This document shows, piece by piece, positions 18,275 to 29,400 of a DNA stretch of 64,000 nt (position 1 is the stretch's first letter; each line of letters opens with the position of its first letter). Below the pieces are notes generated by a model. The model had not been told where the DNA came from. It made no database searches and saw only the letters and a program-made list of their open reading frames with translations. The translations under genes were made by a program, and so were the position numbers. The stretch lies in NCBI RefSeq assembly GCF_039652435.2, contig NZ_CP190246.1, positions 1,426,001-1,490,000 of the forward strand. The letters run 5' to 3'. The stretch comes from Niabella insulamsoli (lineage in GTDB: Bacteria > Bacteroidota > Bacteroidia > Chitinophagales > Chitinophagaceae).

Positions 18275-19679
18275 TCGAAACGTGATAAAATTTATGGGAT
18301 GGTTGATGCTATTTATGCTCATTGGCGTAAATAGCAGGTTGTCGGCGCAAAAAAAGCCGAATATTATTATCGTTTTGGCCGATGATTTGGGTTGGGGCGA
18401 TGTCGGGTTTAATGGCCAGCAAAAAATAAAAACGCCTTATCTGGATCGGATGGCAGCGGAGGGAATGAAGCTGAGCCAGTTCTATGCGGGAAGCGCTGTC
18501 TGCGCGCCTTCAAGAGCGGCCTTGCTCACCGGCGTAAATACAGCGCACGCCCATATTCGCGGCCTTCCCGAGTGGGCCCTTCATGGAAGAACCGATTTGT
18601 TAAATGAAGAAGTGACGATTGGGGAAGAATTGCAACGCGCCGGTTATAAAACCGCGATCATTGGTAAGTGGGGTATGGAGGAAGGCGCCGGCACAGGCAT
18701 GCCCGGCAAGCAAGGCTTTGATTATTTCTATGGTTATAAAACGCATATGGAAGCGCATCATTATTACCCTGCCTATATGTGGGAGAACGGCAATAAAATA
18801 ATGTTGCCTCAAAATAAGACGCCTGAGACGGAAGGCGATTATTCAAATGATGTATTCACGCAAAAAGCGCTATCGTTTATTAATGAAAATAAATCACAAC
18901 CTTTTTTTCTCTACCTGCCCTATACGATTCCGCATAATGAAATTACCGTGCCTGAAGCATCCAAAACGCCTTACCTGAACCTGGGATGGGAGCAGCGGCC
19001 GATGCAACAGGGCCATTACTATCACGATCCGGAAGGTAACACGACCTACGCCGGTATGGTCAGCCGACTCGACAGTTACATAGGAATGATTCGCGAAGCA
19101 TTACGAAAATTGCAAATCGATCAAAACACATTGGTCCTCTTTACCAGTGATAATGGCCCCGGATTTGACCGCGGCTTTTTCAACAGCTCCGGCCCGTATC
19201 GCGGTAGAAAGCTGCAGTTATACGAAGGAGGGATTATTGAGCCGACGGTAGCCGTATGGCCTTCGGTGATTAAGCCTCAGACCGAAAACCATACGCCGCT
19301 TGCTTTCTGGGATATCCTGCCGACCGTCTGCGACATGGCCGATATCAAACCTTCAAAAAAAATAGATGGCCTTTCTTTTTTGCCCGTATTGCAAGGCGAA
19401 ACAGACGACGTATTTGCCAACAGGTATCTGTACTGGGAAATTAACCCACCTGCTGTTGGTCCCTCGCAGGCGGTACGATGGGGCAATTGGAAGGGTTTGA
19501 AATTTTTGAATCAACCGTTTGAACTTTACGATTTATCGGTTGACCGCGGTGAATCAAAGAATGTTGCGAAGGCGCATCCGGAAGTCGTGGCTGCCCTTCA
19601 GCAATTTATGAAACAAACAAGGACTGAAAATATTCATTTCCCCTTAACAAAAAGAAGCGCTAATAAAAATAATAAATGA
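18264..19679 (+). CDS. Secreted type I sulfatase (S1 family)
   Basis: This 471-residue exported enzyme has a hydrophobic leader at about 9-29. The N-terminus shows the metal-binding start PNIIIVLADDLGWGDVGF and the maturation motif CAPSRAALLTG, whose Cys80 would become formylglycine; the lysine motif GKWGMEEG and the TSDNGPG segment follow. It should hydrolyse sulfate esters in the periplasm. The order of genes (prenyltransferase-fold, sulfatase, PHP-type hydrolase, each overlapping the next) suggests a joint job on a sulfated compound or on released sulfated sugars. A sulfatase-maturing enzyme is not present in the window. Confidence 0.93.
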   Translation: MWNNRNVIKFMGWLMLFMLIGVNSRLSAQKKPNIIIVLADDLGWGDVGFNGQQKIKTPYLDRMAAEGMKLSQFYAGSAVCAPSRAALLTGVNTAHAHIRGLPEWALHGRTDLLNEEVTIGEELQRAGYKTAIIGKWGMEEGAGTGMPGKQGFDYFYGYKTHMEAHHYYPAYMWENGNKIMLPQNKTPETEGDYSNDVFTQKALSFINENKSQPFFLYLPYTIPHNEITVPEASKTPYLNLGWEQRPMQQGHYYHDPEGNTTYAGMVSRLDSYIGMIREALRKLQIDQNTLVLFTSDNGPGFDRGFFNSSGPYRGRKLQLYEGGIIEPTVAVWPSVIKPQTENHTPLAFWDILPTVCDMADIKPSKKIDGLSFLPVLQGETDDVFANRYLYWEINPPAVGPSQAVRWGNWKGLKFLNQPFELYDLSVDRGESKNVAKAHPEVVAALQQFMKQTRTENIHFPLTKRSANKNNK

Positions 19680-20944
19680 TGATTTTCCAGATGAGCCGTT
19701 ATACATGCAGGATGCTATTTGCAGGGTTTATTGTATTGTTTTTCGCATGGCCGCTATGTAGCGGAGCGCAGGGCAATCTTCCTTTCCAGGAGTTTAATAT
19801 TTATACAGGCAGTACGCACGCGCATACCATACTCACGATGTCTCATGGTGAGCATTTGCAGCGGGAACCGGACGCAAAGAAGTTTATGCTGGTCGATTCA
19901 AATCATTTAAACCGGCCCTCGAATATGCAAATGAAAAAGGATTGGCAAGCCGTTCAGGGGCTGCCTTCCATGCACTATGAAGCTGCCAAAAAAAATAGGT
20001 ACGACTTTTACGTTTGTACGGATCATTCGCAGGAGGAATGCTTTTTTCCCAATGAACCTTTCAATACAGCTTGGATTGTTTCCCATAAACAAGCCGAGCT
20101 TGCTTCAACAAATGGGTTTGTCGGCCTGGTGGGCTATGAGCACTCCGAAAACGACGGCCCCGGCGGCAAAGGGCATATCAATGTTATTAACACTGTCGGA
20201 TACTTAAATGCGCTTGAACCTGGCGTGGATATTAAAAAGCTATACGCATGGCTAAAGCAGGCGGCGCCTTATGTGGATGGACCGGTGGTCGCAAGTTTCA
20301 ACCATCCTTCACCCACCCAATATGATAGTTTTTCAGGACGCGATGAAGCTATCACTGATATTATTACAATGTTGGAAGTTATCAACTCAAACAAAAATAT
20401 TCACTATGAGGGTTTTTTAGCCGCGCTCGATAAAGGATGGAAAGTAGCGCCGGTTTGCGGCAACGACAATCATGGCCTAAGTGCAATTGGTAAACATAAG
20501 TCAAGAACTTTTGTTTTGGCGAAAAATAATACGCAGAAAGAAATTTTAGAAGCGATGAAAAACCGCCGCACCTACGCTTCTTTGGAAGAAAATATACAAT
20601 GCCGTTATTCGGTCAATGATCAGATTATGGGTTCCACTCTAGGTTCCAAACCAAAGTTTCATTTTAATATTCATATCACTGATCCCGACATAAATGTCGC
20701 AGCAGATAAAATCACGCGCATCGACATTGTTGCCAACGGCGGCAAAACGGTAGCAAGCTACGAAGTGCCCGTGCCGGCACATGAAGTGCATTGGCAGCCG
20801 GAAATAAAAAATGAAGGCTATGCTTATTTTTTTGTGCGTGTCTGGAATGCCGGAGGCGGTGACCTGGAACCAGCAGTAGGCAAGGCTTCGCCGAATGCAT
20901 CACAACCCATTGCATGGCTGGCGCCGGTATGGATAGGGCCTTGA
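19676..20944 (+). CDS. Secreted CehA/McbA-type PHP-fold metallohydrolase
   Basis: The protein has about 422 residues with a leader at 12-32. The segment YTGSTHAHTI gives the HxH metal pair of the PHP fold. FYVCTDHSQE, GYEHSEND, ASFNHPSP and VCGNDNHG supply further His/Asp ligands in the expected order, and the C-terminus is a small beta domain. Relatives (CehA, McbA) cleave esters or carbamates, and many unstudied members are phosphoesterases. Its start overlaps the sulfatase stop by 4 bases (ATGA), so it closes the three-gene operon. Confidence 0.8.
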   Translation: MMIFQMSRYTCRMLFAGFIVLFFAWPLCSGAQGNLPFQEFNIYTGSTHAHTILTMSHGEHLQREPDAKKFMLVDSNHLNRPSNMQMKKDWQAVQGLPSMHYEAAKKNRYDFYVCTDHSQEECFFPNEPFNTAWIVSHKQAELASTNGFVGLVGYEHSENDGPGGKGHINVINTVGYLNALEPGVDIKKLYAWLKQAAPYVDGPVVASFNHPSPTQYDSFSGRDEAITDIITMLEVINSNKNIHYEGFLAALDKGWKVAPVCGNDNHGLSAIGKHKSRTFVLAKNNTQKEILEAMKNRRTYASLEENIQCRYSVNDQIMGSTLGSKPKFHFNIHITDPDINVAADKITRIDIVANGGKTVASYEVPVPAHEVHWQPEIKNEGYAYFFVRVWNAGGGDLEPAVGKASPNASQPIAWLAPVWIGP

Positions 20945-21077
20945 ATCCGCGGCTAATTTGGCTTTGGCGTTTTAGTAATAAAAGCTTAACATCTTTTTAT
21001 TGTAGCCTTAAATTCTTAAATTTACCTTGTCAACGATTCACTACTTGCTTAAAAAACCATCCGTTTTGGAAGATCAA

Positions 21078-21632
21078 ATGCTTTTGTGGAGCAATGCATT
21101 GAAAGGAGACAAGGCCGCTTTCAAGCAACTGCTGGAGATTTATTTCCCCATCCTCTATAATTATGGCATGGGGTTTTCCCAGGATAAGGAGGTTGTTAAA
21201 GACACGATACAAGATCTTTTTATTGTCATTTGGAACAGCCGGTCTAATTTGAAAAAAGAGGTCAACGTGAAAGCCTATTTGCTTTGCTCATTTAGAAGAG
21301 CTTTGCAGAAAAAAGCGAACCCACGGGTGAAAACAATTTCATTAACCAACTATCAGGAAGACAGGAGCTCCTTCCATCTTAACACGTCGGTTGAAGAAGA
21401 TTTGATCAGGAAAGAGTCGGTGGCCAAAACGGCAAACAATATGGTTGCGCTGGTTAACGCCCTCCCTTCGCGACAAAAAGAGGTAGTTTATCTCCATTTT
21501 TTTTCTGCTTTATCTCGCGATGAGATTTCCGAAATACTGGGCATAGCGCCCCAAACCGTTTCTAATATTTTGCAAATGGCTTTAAAAAAACTTCGGGCCT
21601 CCGCAAGAAATCCGGTAGAAATATCAGCCTGA
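21078..21632 (+). CDS. ECF sigma factor (FecI-like)
   Basis: The protein has about 184 residues from the ATG at 21078. Region 2 reads LKGDKAAFKQLLEIYFPILYNYG and continues with VKDTIQDLFIVIW; region 4 holds PSRQKEVVYLHFFSALSRD and the helix-turn-helix ISEILGIAPQTVSNIL. The frame is open upstream to a TTG at 21027, adding 17 residues; relatives often have a few more residues before region 2, so the true start may be that or another TTG. It is followed by a FecR anti-sigma and a SusC with a signalling N-terminus, which is the standard trans-envelope switch for glycan uptake in Bacteroidota. Confidence 0.9.
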   Translation: MLLWSNALKGDKAAFKQLLEIYFPILYNYGMGFSQDKEVVKDTIQDLFIVIWNSRSNLKKEVNVKAYLLCSFRRALQKKANPRVKTISLTNYQEDRSSFHLNTSVEEDLIRKESVAKTANNMVALVNALPSRQKEVVYLHFFSALSRDEISEILGIAPQTVSNILQMALKKLRASARNPVEISA

Positions 21633-21729
21633 TCTAAATATTGTTTGTCGGACTATTCATTTTTAATTTACTTTGAAATTTATGGTATTAAATTTTAGAT
21701 GCTGCCTCTAATCATATATATCGCTGTAC

Positions 21730-22749
21730 ATGCAAATGGATTATTCGAATTACGCAGTTAATGATTTTGTCTGGGATGAAGATTTCAGAAAATGGGTGCT
21801 TCATCCTACGAAAGAGCGTGACCAATATTGGACTAACCTGTTGGAGCGGTTTCCGGAACTGAGGGAAGAGGTAAGCGCTGCAAGGGAAATTGTACTTGCC
21901 ATGAATTTGAATGACCATCCTGTTTCCTCGCAGGAAATGAATAGCTGGATCGACGAAACGATGCATGAGGTGACGCGGCCGGCCATTCGCCGGGTTGCCC
22001 CTAAAAACTTGTTTGTTGCCGCCGCTGCGGTAGCGTCGGTTGTTCTCGTAGCCGCTTATTTTCTTTTTAGGAATGATGTTGGGGAGACCGTAAAATCAGC
22101 GCCGCTACAGGCCTTTGTGTTTGAAAATAAAAGTGATATTGCAAAAAACATTCGCCTGGCAGATGGAACCCAGGTGATTTTAGATCCTGATGCCTCAGTA
22201 ACGGTCGATTCAAATTTTAACCAAAGCGAACGCTCGGTGATACTAAAGGGAAATGCTTTTTTTAATGTAGTTGCAGATACAGCTAAACCTTTTGTTGTTC
22301 ATTCCGGAAAACTGGAAACCAGGGTTTTAGGAACCGCTTTTACCGTAGAGACAGACACGGCCCAAAAGATTTTACATGTGGTTGTCAGAAGGGGCCTTGT
22401 ATCAGTTGCTGCCGACGATGCAACAGTTGAACGCAAAATCCTGCTCAAGCCTAACCAGCAGGCGGATTACGGGATCGCTTCCGGAACATTGGTCAAAACT
22501 ATTGCGCGCGCACCACTATTGCTCGATAGCCTGATTGATTTTAATTATAATGCGACGCCTGTTTATCAGATCTTTTCAGATATACGCGCTGCTTATGGCA
22601 TTCCCGTTTCTTACAGCAAAACTTCGGTGCCCAATCATGCATTCTCGGGCAATCTCCTGGGGAAAGGGTTTAGGGATAAAATAAAAATTATTTGTGCTGC
22701 CCTGGAATTGGACTACAAAATTGAAGACGGTGAAATAAGGATATATTGA
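21730..22749 (+). CDS. FecR-type anti-sigma factor
   Basis: The protein has 339 residues: a cytoplasmic N-terminal part that should hold the sigma factor, one membrane helix (about 96-116), and a periplasmic FecR domain with RLADGTQVILDPDASVTVD and the conserved FVVHSGKLETRVLGTAFTV. The C-terminal part (about 265-339) looks like the DUF4974 or STN-like domain that contacts the transporter. The ATG at 21730 or the one six bases later could be used. It should relay substrate binding by the adjacent SusC to the ECF sigma factor. Confidence 0.92.
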   Translation: MQMDYSNYAVNDFVWDEDFRKWVLHPTKERDQYWTNLLERFPELREEVSAAREIVLAMNLNDHPVSSQEMNSWIDETMHEVTRPAIRRVAPKNLFVAAAAVASVVLVAAYFLFRNDVGETVKSAPLQAFVFENKSDIAKNIRLADGTQVILDPDASVTVDSNFNQSERSVILKGNAFFNVVADTAKPFVVHSGKLETRVLGTAFTVETDTAQKILHVVVRRGLVSVAADDATVERKILLKPNQQADYGIASGTLVKTIARAPLLLDSLIDFNYNATPVYQIFSDIRAAYGIPVSYSKTSVPNHAFSGNLLGKGFRDKIKIICAALELDYKIEDGEIRIY

Positions 22750-22791
22750 TCAAAATGATTATATATTTACATATCGTCTTTAAGCTGTTTT

Positions 22792-25700
22792 ATGAAGTTT
22801 TTTCTTCTGTGTTTATTGATTGTCTTCTTTATCATTGTCGATTGCTTTAGCAAAGAATCGGCAGTTTTTGCGCAGGACGTTTTAAATATAAAAGTCACAG
22901 TTAAGGAGCAGGAAGCCAGCCTGAAAAGGATTTTGGAAGGCATAGAAAGACAGGCACGCATTCAGTTTGCCTATAACGAAACTAAAGTGCGAAAGGTAAA
23001 AGGCCTTCGCATTGATGCCCATAACGAGTCGATTCGATCCGTTCTCGAAAAAATAAAACAACAACAACCTATTGCATACGAAGTCGCCGGAAACATTATT
23101 GTTGTTAGAATTGTAGAAGCTACGGACGAACGTCCTTCTTTCAAACGAACTATTCTCGGAACAATAACCAACGAGCTGGGCGAACCGCTACCAGGCGCAT
23201 CTGTAATGTTGCGAGGCACTTCATTTGGGACGCTTTCCAACCCTGATGGCCATTATCGGCTGGTTATTCCCAATGATACAATGGCTGTGCTAACTGTATC
23301 TTCAGTAGGTTATGAAACAAAAAATGTCCAGATAGCTTCCGGGTTTACTTACGATATCCGGCTGATAAGGGCCGATTATCAGTTGAACGAAATTGTAGTA
23401 GTGGGATATGGCACACAGCCGAAAGGCGCTGTTACCGGGGCCATCACCAGTGTGAAATCGGCAGGGTTCTCCAATCAGCAAATTGAAAGGGTGGAGCAGG
23501 TTTTGCGCGGCAGAACATCGGGCCTCACGATTACAGCGGCTTCTGGAGCGCCAGGCGCGGACGCTACTGTAAGAGTGAGAGGAATCACATCGTTCAGTCA
23601 GGGGGCCAATAATCCGTTATATGTTGTGGACGGCGTGGTAGTGGATCCATCCAGCATTAATTTCCTGAACTCGAGCGATATTGAATCCATTGAAGTGCTT
23701 AAAGATGCTGCCGCAGCAGCGATTTATGGCGCGCGCGCTTCAGCCGGCGTTATTTTAATTTCTACAAAAAAAGGCAAAGAGGGAAAAACCCGTATGACTT
23801 ATAATGGCTATGTGGGGTTTCAAAAGCCAGAGAAAAAGCTTGATATTTTAAATGCGAGCCAGTATGCAGCGCTGATCAACGAGCAGGCCATGAATGACCA
23901 CGAAGCGCCAGTGTTTAGCGACCCGCAGAACCTTGGAGCAGGAACCGATTGGCAAGATTACATTTTTAATAATAATGCTCCCATTCAGAATCATGAAATA
24001 AGTTTGTCGGGTGGAGGAAAAGCATCCAGCTTTTTTACTTCCGCTGGTTATTTCGACCAGGATGGCATTGTGGCATCGGACATATCCAATTTCAAAAGGC
24101 TTTCGCTTCGCTTGAATGCTTCGCATCAAATAAGAAAGTGGCTGACTGTAGGCCAGAATCTGGGCTATGCGCATATTAAATCGTTAATGGGTGTCAACTC
24201 CAACAACGAATTTCAGGGGCCACTTTCCTCTGCTATCAATATGGATCCGTTGACGCCAGTTATTGAGACCGATCCATCTGTTTTAGCGGAGGCGCCTTAT
24301 AACAACCACCCGGTGATCAGAGACCCGTCAGGCAATCCTTATGGTTTGCCCGCTTATGCGTCGCAGCAGATAACTAATCCGCTGGCTTTCATCCAAACCA
24401 GATTGGGTAATTATAATTGGAGCGATGATATTGTCGGCAATGTCTTTGTTGAAGTCAAACCGCTATCAGGACTTAGCTTTCGGTCAACGACCGGTGTGAG
24501 GCTGGGTTATTATGGCACCGAAAACTTTGTCCCGATTTATTATTTGGGAACAAGCCTTGCTAATGAGATTACCTCCTTTTCGCGCTTTCGCGCAAAGATT
24601 CAAAACTGGAATGTTGAAAATACAGTTGCCTACAGTAACGCGATCGATGCGCATCATTTCCATTTTTTGGCAGGTCAGGGCGCCTATCTCGAAAATAATT
24701 CCAGTGGCACAAGGGTAGTCTATTATGGCATTCCCGCAACCAGTTTTAAAGAGGCTTCTATGAATTATAGTGTGGCTGCGGAGAATGTGGAAGCTTCAGG
24801 TTTTGAAGGCATCTTGCATAAGGTCAACTCGTTGTTTGCAAGGCTCAATTATAATTACGATGAGAAATATATGTTCACCGGAATCATACGCCGTGATGGT
24901 TCTTCAAGATTTGGCCCCAACAACCGGTTTGGCTATTTTCCCTCTGCTTCGATGGGTTGGGTACTATCGCGGGAAAATTTTTTCCCTAAAAAGGCAGCGT
25001 TTAGTTTTTTAAAGCTACGGGCTTCTTACGGGGTTACCGGTAATGATTTTTTGGGAGACCTGGTGTACGCCGCAACGGTAAGTGATGGCCGCAACTATTT
25101 CTTTGGAGATGATGTGTATGCCATTGGATCAAGTCCCAATGCGCCTGCTAATCCTGATTTAAAATGGGAAGAAACGCGTCAGCTCAATTTAGGTTTAGAC
25201 GCTGTTATTTTTAAACACTGCAATTTAGCATTTGATTGGTTTGATAAGCAAACAAGCGGCGTGTTGATGCCGATAGAGTTGCCTGCTTATGCCGGAACAA
25301 CAGGAACTTCATACGGTAATATAGGTGATATAAGAAACAGGGGGTTAGAATTGGAAATAAACTACGAGCAGCAATTTAATGCCCTCAGGCTTTCGCTGAG
25401 CGGTAACCTGTCCTATCTAAAAAATGAAGTTACTTTTTTAGGAAATGGAAAAACATATACCGAGGATGGCGCTCCGACAATACAGAATACGCAGTACGTG
25501 TTGACCCGAACCGCGGTAGGCCACCCGGTTGGCGCTTTTTATGGATTTGTAACGGATGGGATTTTTCAAAACCAGGCTGAGATTGAAGCATACACAGTTC
25601 CCGACGGAGACCAGATTCAGCCCAATGCCGTACCGGGGGACTTTAGGTGGAAAGATTTGAACAATGATGGTAAAATTGATGCGTTGGACCGCACTTTTAT

Positions 25701-26193
25701 CGGCGATCCCTCGCCTGATTTAACCTACGGCTTTAGTGTTAATTTGAGTTGGAAACAACTGGATTTTCTGCTTTTCGGCGAGGGCGTTGCAGGCAATCAG
25801 ATTTATCAGGGTTTGCGAAGGCTTGATATTCCTACTGCTAATTGGCAAACGAATGCACTCAATCGTTGGCATGGCGAAGGCACTTCCAACAGCTACCCAC
25901 GGTTGAGCAAAAATGATGCGAATAAGAACTTTTCTCTCCCTTCGGTATTTTATTTACAGAACGGGTCTTTTTTAAGACTGAAAACGATACAGCTGGGATA
26001 TACGCTACCGGAAAAGGCAGCTGCGCCGATAGGATGCGAGAAAATCAGAATCTATGTCAGCAGCCATAATCCATTTCTCTTTTCGAAATACTCGGGATAT
26101 AATCCGGAAATTGGCGGAACCAGTTTTAGGATCGATCGCGGCGTTTACCCGCAAGCCAAGTCGTTGTTGTTGGGGCTTAACTTTGTTTTTTAA
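22792..26193 (+). CDS. SusC/RagA TonB-dependent transporter with STN signalling domain, no SusD partner
   Basis: This 1133-residue outer membrane transporter has a signal peptide, then an STN domain (about 30-105, ASLKRILEGIERQARIQFAY), a carboxypeptidase-regulatory-like beta sandwich (about 122-200), the TonB box and plug (NEIVVVGYGTQ, about 212-330, with the SusC signature DAAAAAIYGARASAGVILI) and a C-terminal barrel. The STN domain and the upstream sigma/FecR pair show that it signals. It is followed by another SusC rather than by a SusD. The plug and much of the barrel are closely similar to the next protein, so the two arose by duplication. A 283-base AT-rich gap separates them. Confidence 0.93.
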   Translation: MKFFLLCLLIVFFIIVDCFSKESAVFAQDVLNIKVTVKEQEASLKRILEGIERQARIQFAYNETKVRKVKGLRIDAHNESIRSVLEKIKQQQPIAYEVAGNIIVVRIVEATDERPSFKRTILGTITNELGEPLPGASVMLRGTSFGTLSNPDGHYRLVIPNDTMAVLTVSSVGYETKNVQIASGFTYDIRLIRADYQLNEIVVVGYGTQPKGAVTGAITSVKSAGFSNQQIERVEQVLRGRTSGLTITAASGAPGADATVRVRGITSFSQGANNPLYVVDGVVVDPSSINFLNSSDIESIEVLKDAAAAAIYGARASAGVILISTKKGKEGKTRMTYNGYVGFQKPEKKLDILNASQYAALINEQAMNDHEAPVFSDPQNLGAGTDWQDYIFNNNAPIQNHEISLSGGGKASSFFTSAGYFDQDGIVASDISNFKRLSLRLNASHQIRKWLTVGQNLGYAHIKSLMGVNSNNEFQGPLSSAINMDPLTPVIETDPSVLAEAPYNNHPVIRDPSGNPYGLPAYASQQITNPLAFIQTRLGNYNWSDDIVGNVFVEVKPLSGLSFRSTTGVRLGYYGTENFVPIYYLGTSLANEITSFSRFRAKIQNWNVENTVAYSNAIDAHHFHFLAGQGAYLENNSSGTRVVYYGIPATSFKEASMNYSVAAENVEASGFEGILHKVNSLFARLNYNYDEKYMFTGIIRRDGSSRFGPNNRFGYFPSASMGWVLSRENFFPKKAAFSFLKLRASYGVTGNDFLGDLVYAATVSDGRNYFFGDDVYAIGSSPNAPANPDLKWEETRQLNLGLDAVIFKHCNLAFDWFDKQTSGVLMPIELPAYAGTTGTSYGNIGDIRNRGLELEINYEQQFNALRLSLSGNLSYLKNEVTFLGNGKTYTEDGAPTIQNTQYVLTRTAVGHPVGAFYGFVTDGIFQNQAEIEAYTVPDGDQIQPNAVPGDFRWKDLNNDGKIDALDRTFIGDPSPDLTYGFSVNLSWKQLDFLLFGEGVAGNQIYQGLRRLDIPTANWQTNALNRWHGEGTSNSYPRLSKNDANKNFSLPSVFYLQNGSFLRLKTIQLGYTLPEKAAAPIGCEKIRIYVSSHNPFLFSKYSGYNPEIGGTSFRIDRGVYPQAKSLLLGLNFVF

Positions 26194-26497
26194 AGCAGAG
26201 TGAGCTAGACAGTTGCAATAAATAAGACAACGCCATTATAACAGATTTATTTTCCATTTTTTTTCAATTCTTATAGTATCAACCGCACAAATTTTTCTAT
26301 ACTATTATAGAAGCATTTATGCTTTTGATCAACATACTTCAGTGGAATGCCTTCGGGGTTTTTGCTGGGGCCCTTTAAAATATAAACTTAAACAGATTCT
26401 TTACTTCAAAACGTAAACCGGTTATTCGACAGCCATGAGGCTGTTGCTTAGTGATGCGTTTCATTAAAATTTAAAGATGGATTTAAATTGCTTGTGT

Positions 26498-29400
26498 ATG
26501 AAAAAAATACTTTCAAAAAGCAGAGGGCTATTGTATATCGCTTTTGCTATTTTTTTGTTGACGACAAATAGCGATAGCCAGGCCGCTGCACCAGCTTTCG
26601 AAACGATAAAAGGGATGGTGAGGGATGCGGACTCAAATCCTTTATCGAATGTTTCTGTTATTGTGAAAGGTACTTCACGAGGCGGCGTAACAGCGGAAGA
26701 TGGTAGTTTTGGAATAGAAGCTGCGCTCAATGATACGCTTGTGTTTTCGATATCTGGTTACCAACAGCAGGAGGTCATCATTTCGGACGAGAACATGATC
26801 TTACAAATCGTCATGGTAAAAAATTTTAATGACCTTGATGAAGTGGTGGTAGTGGGTTACGGCACTCAAAAGAAAAGCGTGGTTACCGGCGCCATATCGA
26901 GTGTGAAGGCCTCCGATTTTGCCAACCAGCAAACTGCGCGCATAGAGCAAGTTTTACAAGGAAGAACCTCTGGTTTAACCATCGCTGCTGCTTCCGGCGC
27001 GCCTGGCGCGGTTTCTACCGTTCGGGTGAGAGGGATTACATCATTGAATGATGGAGCGAGCAACCCGCTTTTTGTAGTTGACGGTGTGGTGGTTGATAAT
27101 GGTAGCGTCGATTATTTGAGTTCTAATGATATCGAGTCGATTGAAGTGTTGAAGGACGCGGCTTCTGCTGCTATTTATGGGGCGCGCGCTTCCGCGGGCG
27201 TTATTTTAATTACTACCAAAAAAGGAAAGCAGGGTGGTATTGTGGTGAATTACAATGGTTACCTGGGTACGCAAAAGCCTGAAAGAAAATTGGATCTTTT
27301 AAACGCTAAAGATTATGCAACGCTTATCAATGAGCAATCGGTCAACGGTGGTGGAACGGCAGTTTTCGACAACCCCGAAAGCCTGGAAACGGGAACCGAC
27401 TGGCAGGCGTTAATTTTTAACAATAATGCCAAAATCCAGAACCATGAATTGAGTTTTTCAGGCGGGTTTAATAAGTCCAGTTTTTACAGCTCTGTCAGCT
27501 ATTTCGACCAGGACGGTATTGTTGCGTCTGATATTTCTAATTTTAAAAGAATTTCGCTGCGCCTCAATTCTATTCACAAAATACGCGACTGGCTGACTTT
27601 CGGGCAGAACCTGGGGTATTCCCATATCAAGTCGTTGTTGGGGGTGAACGCCAATACAGAGTTTCAGAGTCCGCTTTCATCCGCCACGAATCTCGACCCC
27701 ATAACGCCGGTGACTATTACCGATCCTGATCTGCTGTCCAAACCGCCTTACTCCAATCAGCCCGTTATTGCCGACGCAGCTGGTAATCCTTATGGCGTTT
27801 CGACGATCGTCGTGCAACAAATGGTGAACCCATTGGCTTTAATCAAAACAAAGCTCGGTAATCATAATTGGAGTGATGATATCGTGGGAAATGCTTTCCT
27901 GGAGATTAAACCGATTAGCGCTATTACTTTCAGATCGACTATCGGTGCAAAATTGAGTTACAATGGCAGCGAAAATTTTTCACCCATTTTTTATTTAAAC
28001 AGCAATCAAACCAGCGAGCAGACTTCTTTCGCACGGTTTAGAGGTAAAACATTGAATTGGAATCTTGAAAATACGCTGGCTTACAGTAAGTCAGTCGAAG
28101 CTCATGATTTCAGCGTTTTGTTGGGGCAGGGCGCTTATCTCGACAATAATTCGAGCGGCATGACAGTTACTTATTACGGTATCCCTGCTACCAATTTTGA
28201 TGAAGCTTCGATGAACTATAGCGTCGCTGCTGAAAACGTGCAGGCCAGCGGTTATGAAGGTATTTTACATAAAGTGAATTCTCTGTTCGGAAGGTTAAAT
28301 TATAACTACGATGAAAAATATCTTTTTACCGGGATTATCCGGAGGGATGGATCTTCAAGGTTTGGGCCCAATAATAAATTTGGATATTTCCCTTCCGCGT
28401 CGGTGGGGTGGGTGGCTTCGCGCGAAAACTTTTTTCCTAAGACCGACCGATTTAATTTCCTTAAAATACGTGGTTCCTATGGGGTGACAGGTAATGATGT
28501 GTTAGGCGAAATGCGCTATGCATCAACGGTAAGCGATGGCCGAAACTATGTTTTTGGCAGCGATCTTTATGCGATCGGCTACAGTCCCAACGCTCCAGCC
28601 AACCCTGATCTGAAGTGGGAAGAAACGCGGCAGCTTAATTTTGGGTTGGATGCCATAGTGTTCCGTAATTTCAATTTCACGTTTGATTGGTTTAAGAAAA
28701 AAACGGTTGGCGTGTTGATGCCTGTTGAGTTTCCTGGATTTGCGGGCGCTACCGGCACATCTTATGGAAATGTCGGCGATATTGAGAATACCGGTGTCGA
28801 GTTAGAACTCGGCTATAAAAAGCAGGTGAACAAGGTGGCCCTCGATGTTAGGGGAAACTTATCTTATCTTAAAAATAAGGTTAGCTATTTGGGAGATGGA
28901 AAAGACTTTACAGAAGATGGAGCGGCGAAATTGCAGAGTACTGCTTTTGCGCTGACGAGGACGGCAGTGGGTTACGCAGTAGGTTCGTTTTACGGATTTC
29001 AGAGAGATGGCATTTTTCAGAACCAGGCCGAGATCGATGCTTACACCGGGCCCGATGGCGCGAAAGTTCAGCCCAACGCTGTTCCCGGAGATTTCAAATG
29101 GGTGGATATCAATGGCGATGGGAAGATTGACGCAGATGATCGTACCTTTATTGGAGATCCAACACCTGATCTTTCTTACGGGTTTACGATTAACTTAGGA
29201 TGGAATCATTTTGATCTGTTGCTTTTTGGCCAGGGTGTTGCGGGTAACCAGATTTACCAGGGATTGAGAAGGCTTGATATTCCAACCGCCAACTGGCAAA
29301 CCAACGCGTTGGACCGTTGGCATGGCGAGGGCACTTCCAACAATTATCCGCGGTTGACAACCAACGATGTTAATAAAAACTATTCTTACCCTTCGGATTT

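Noticed and set aside
26273..26305. ATAGTAT and ATACTAT inverted repeat between the two susC genes
   Set aside because: Short, AT-only apart from one base, widely spaced; no support for a function.
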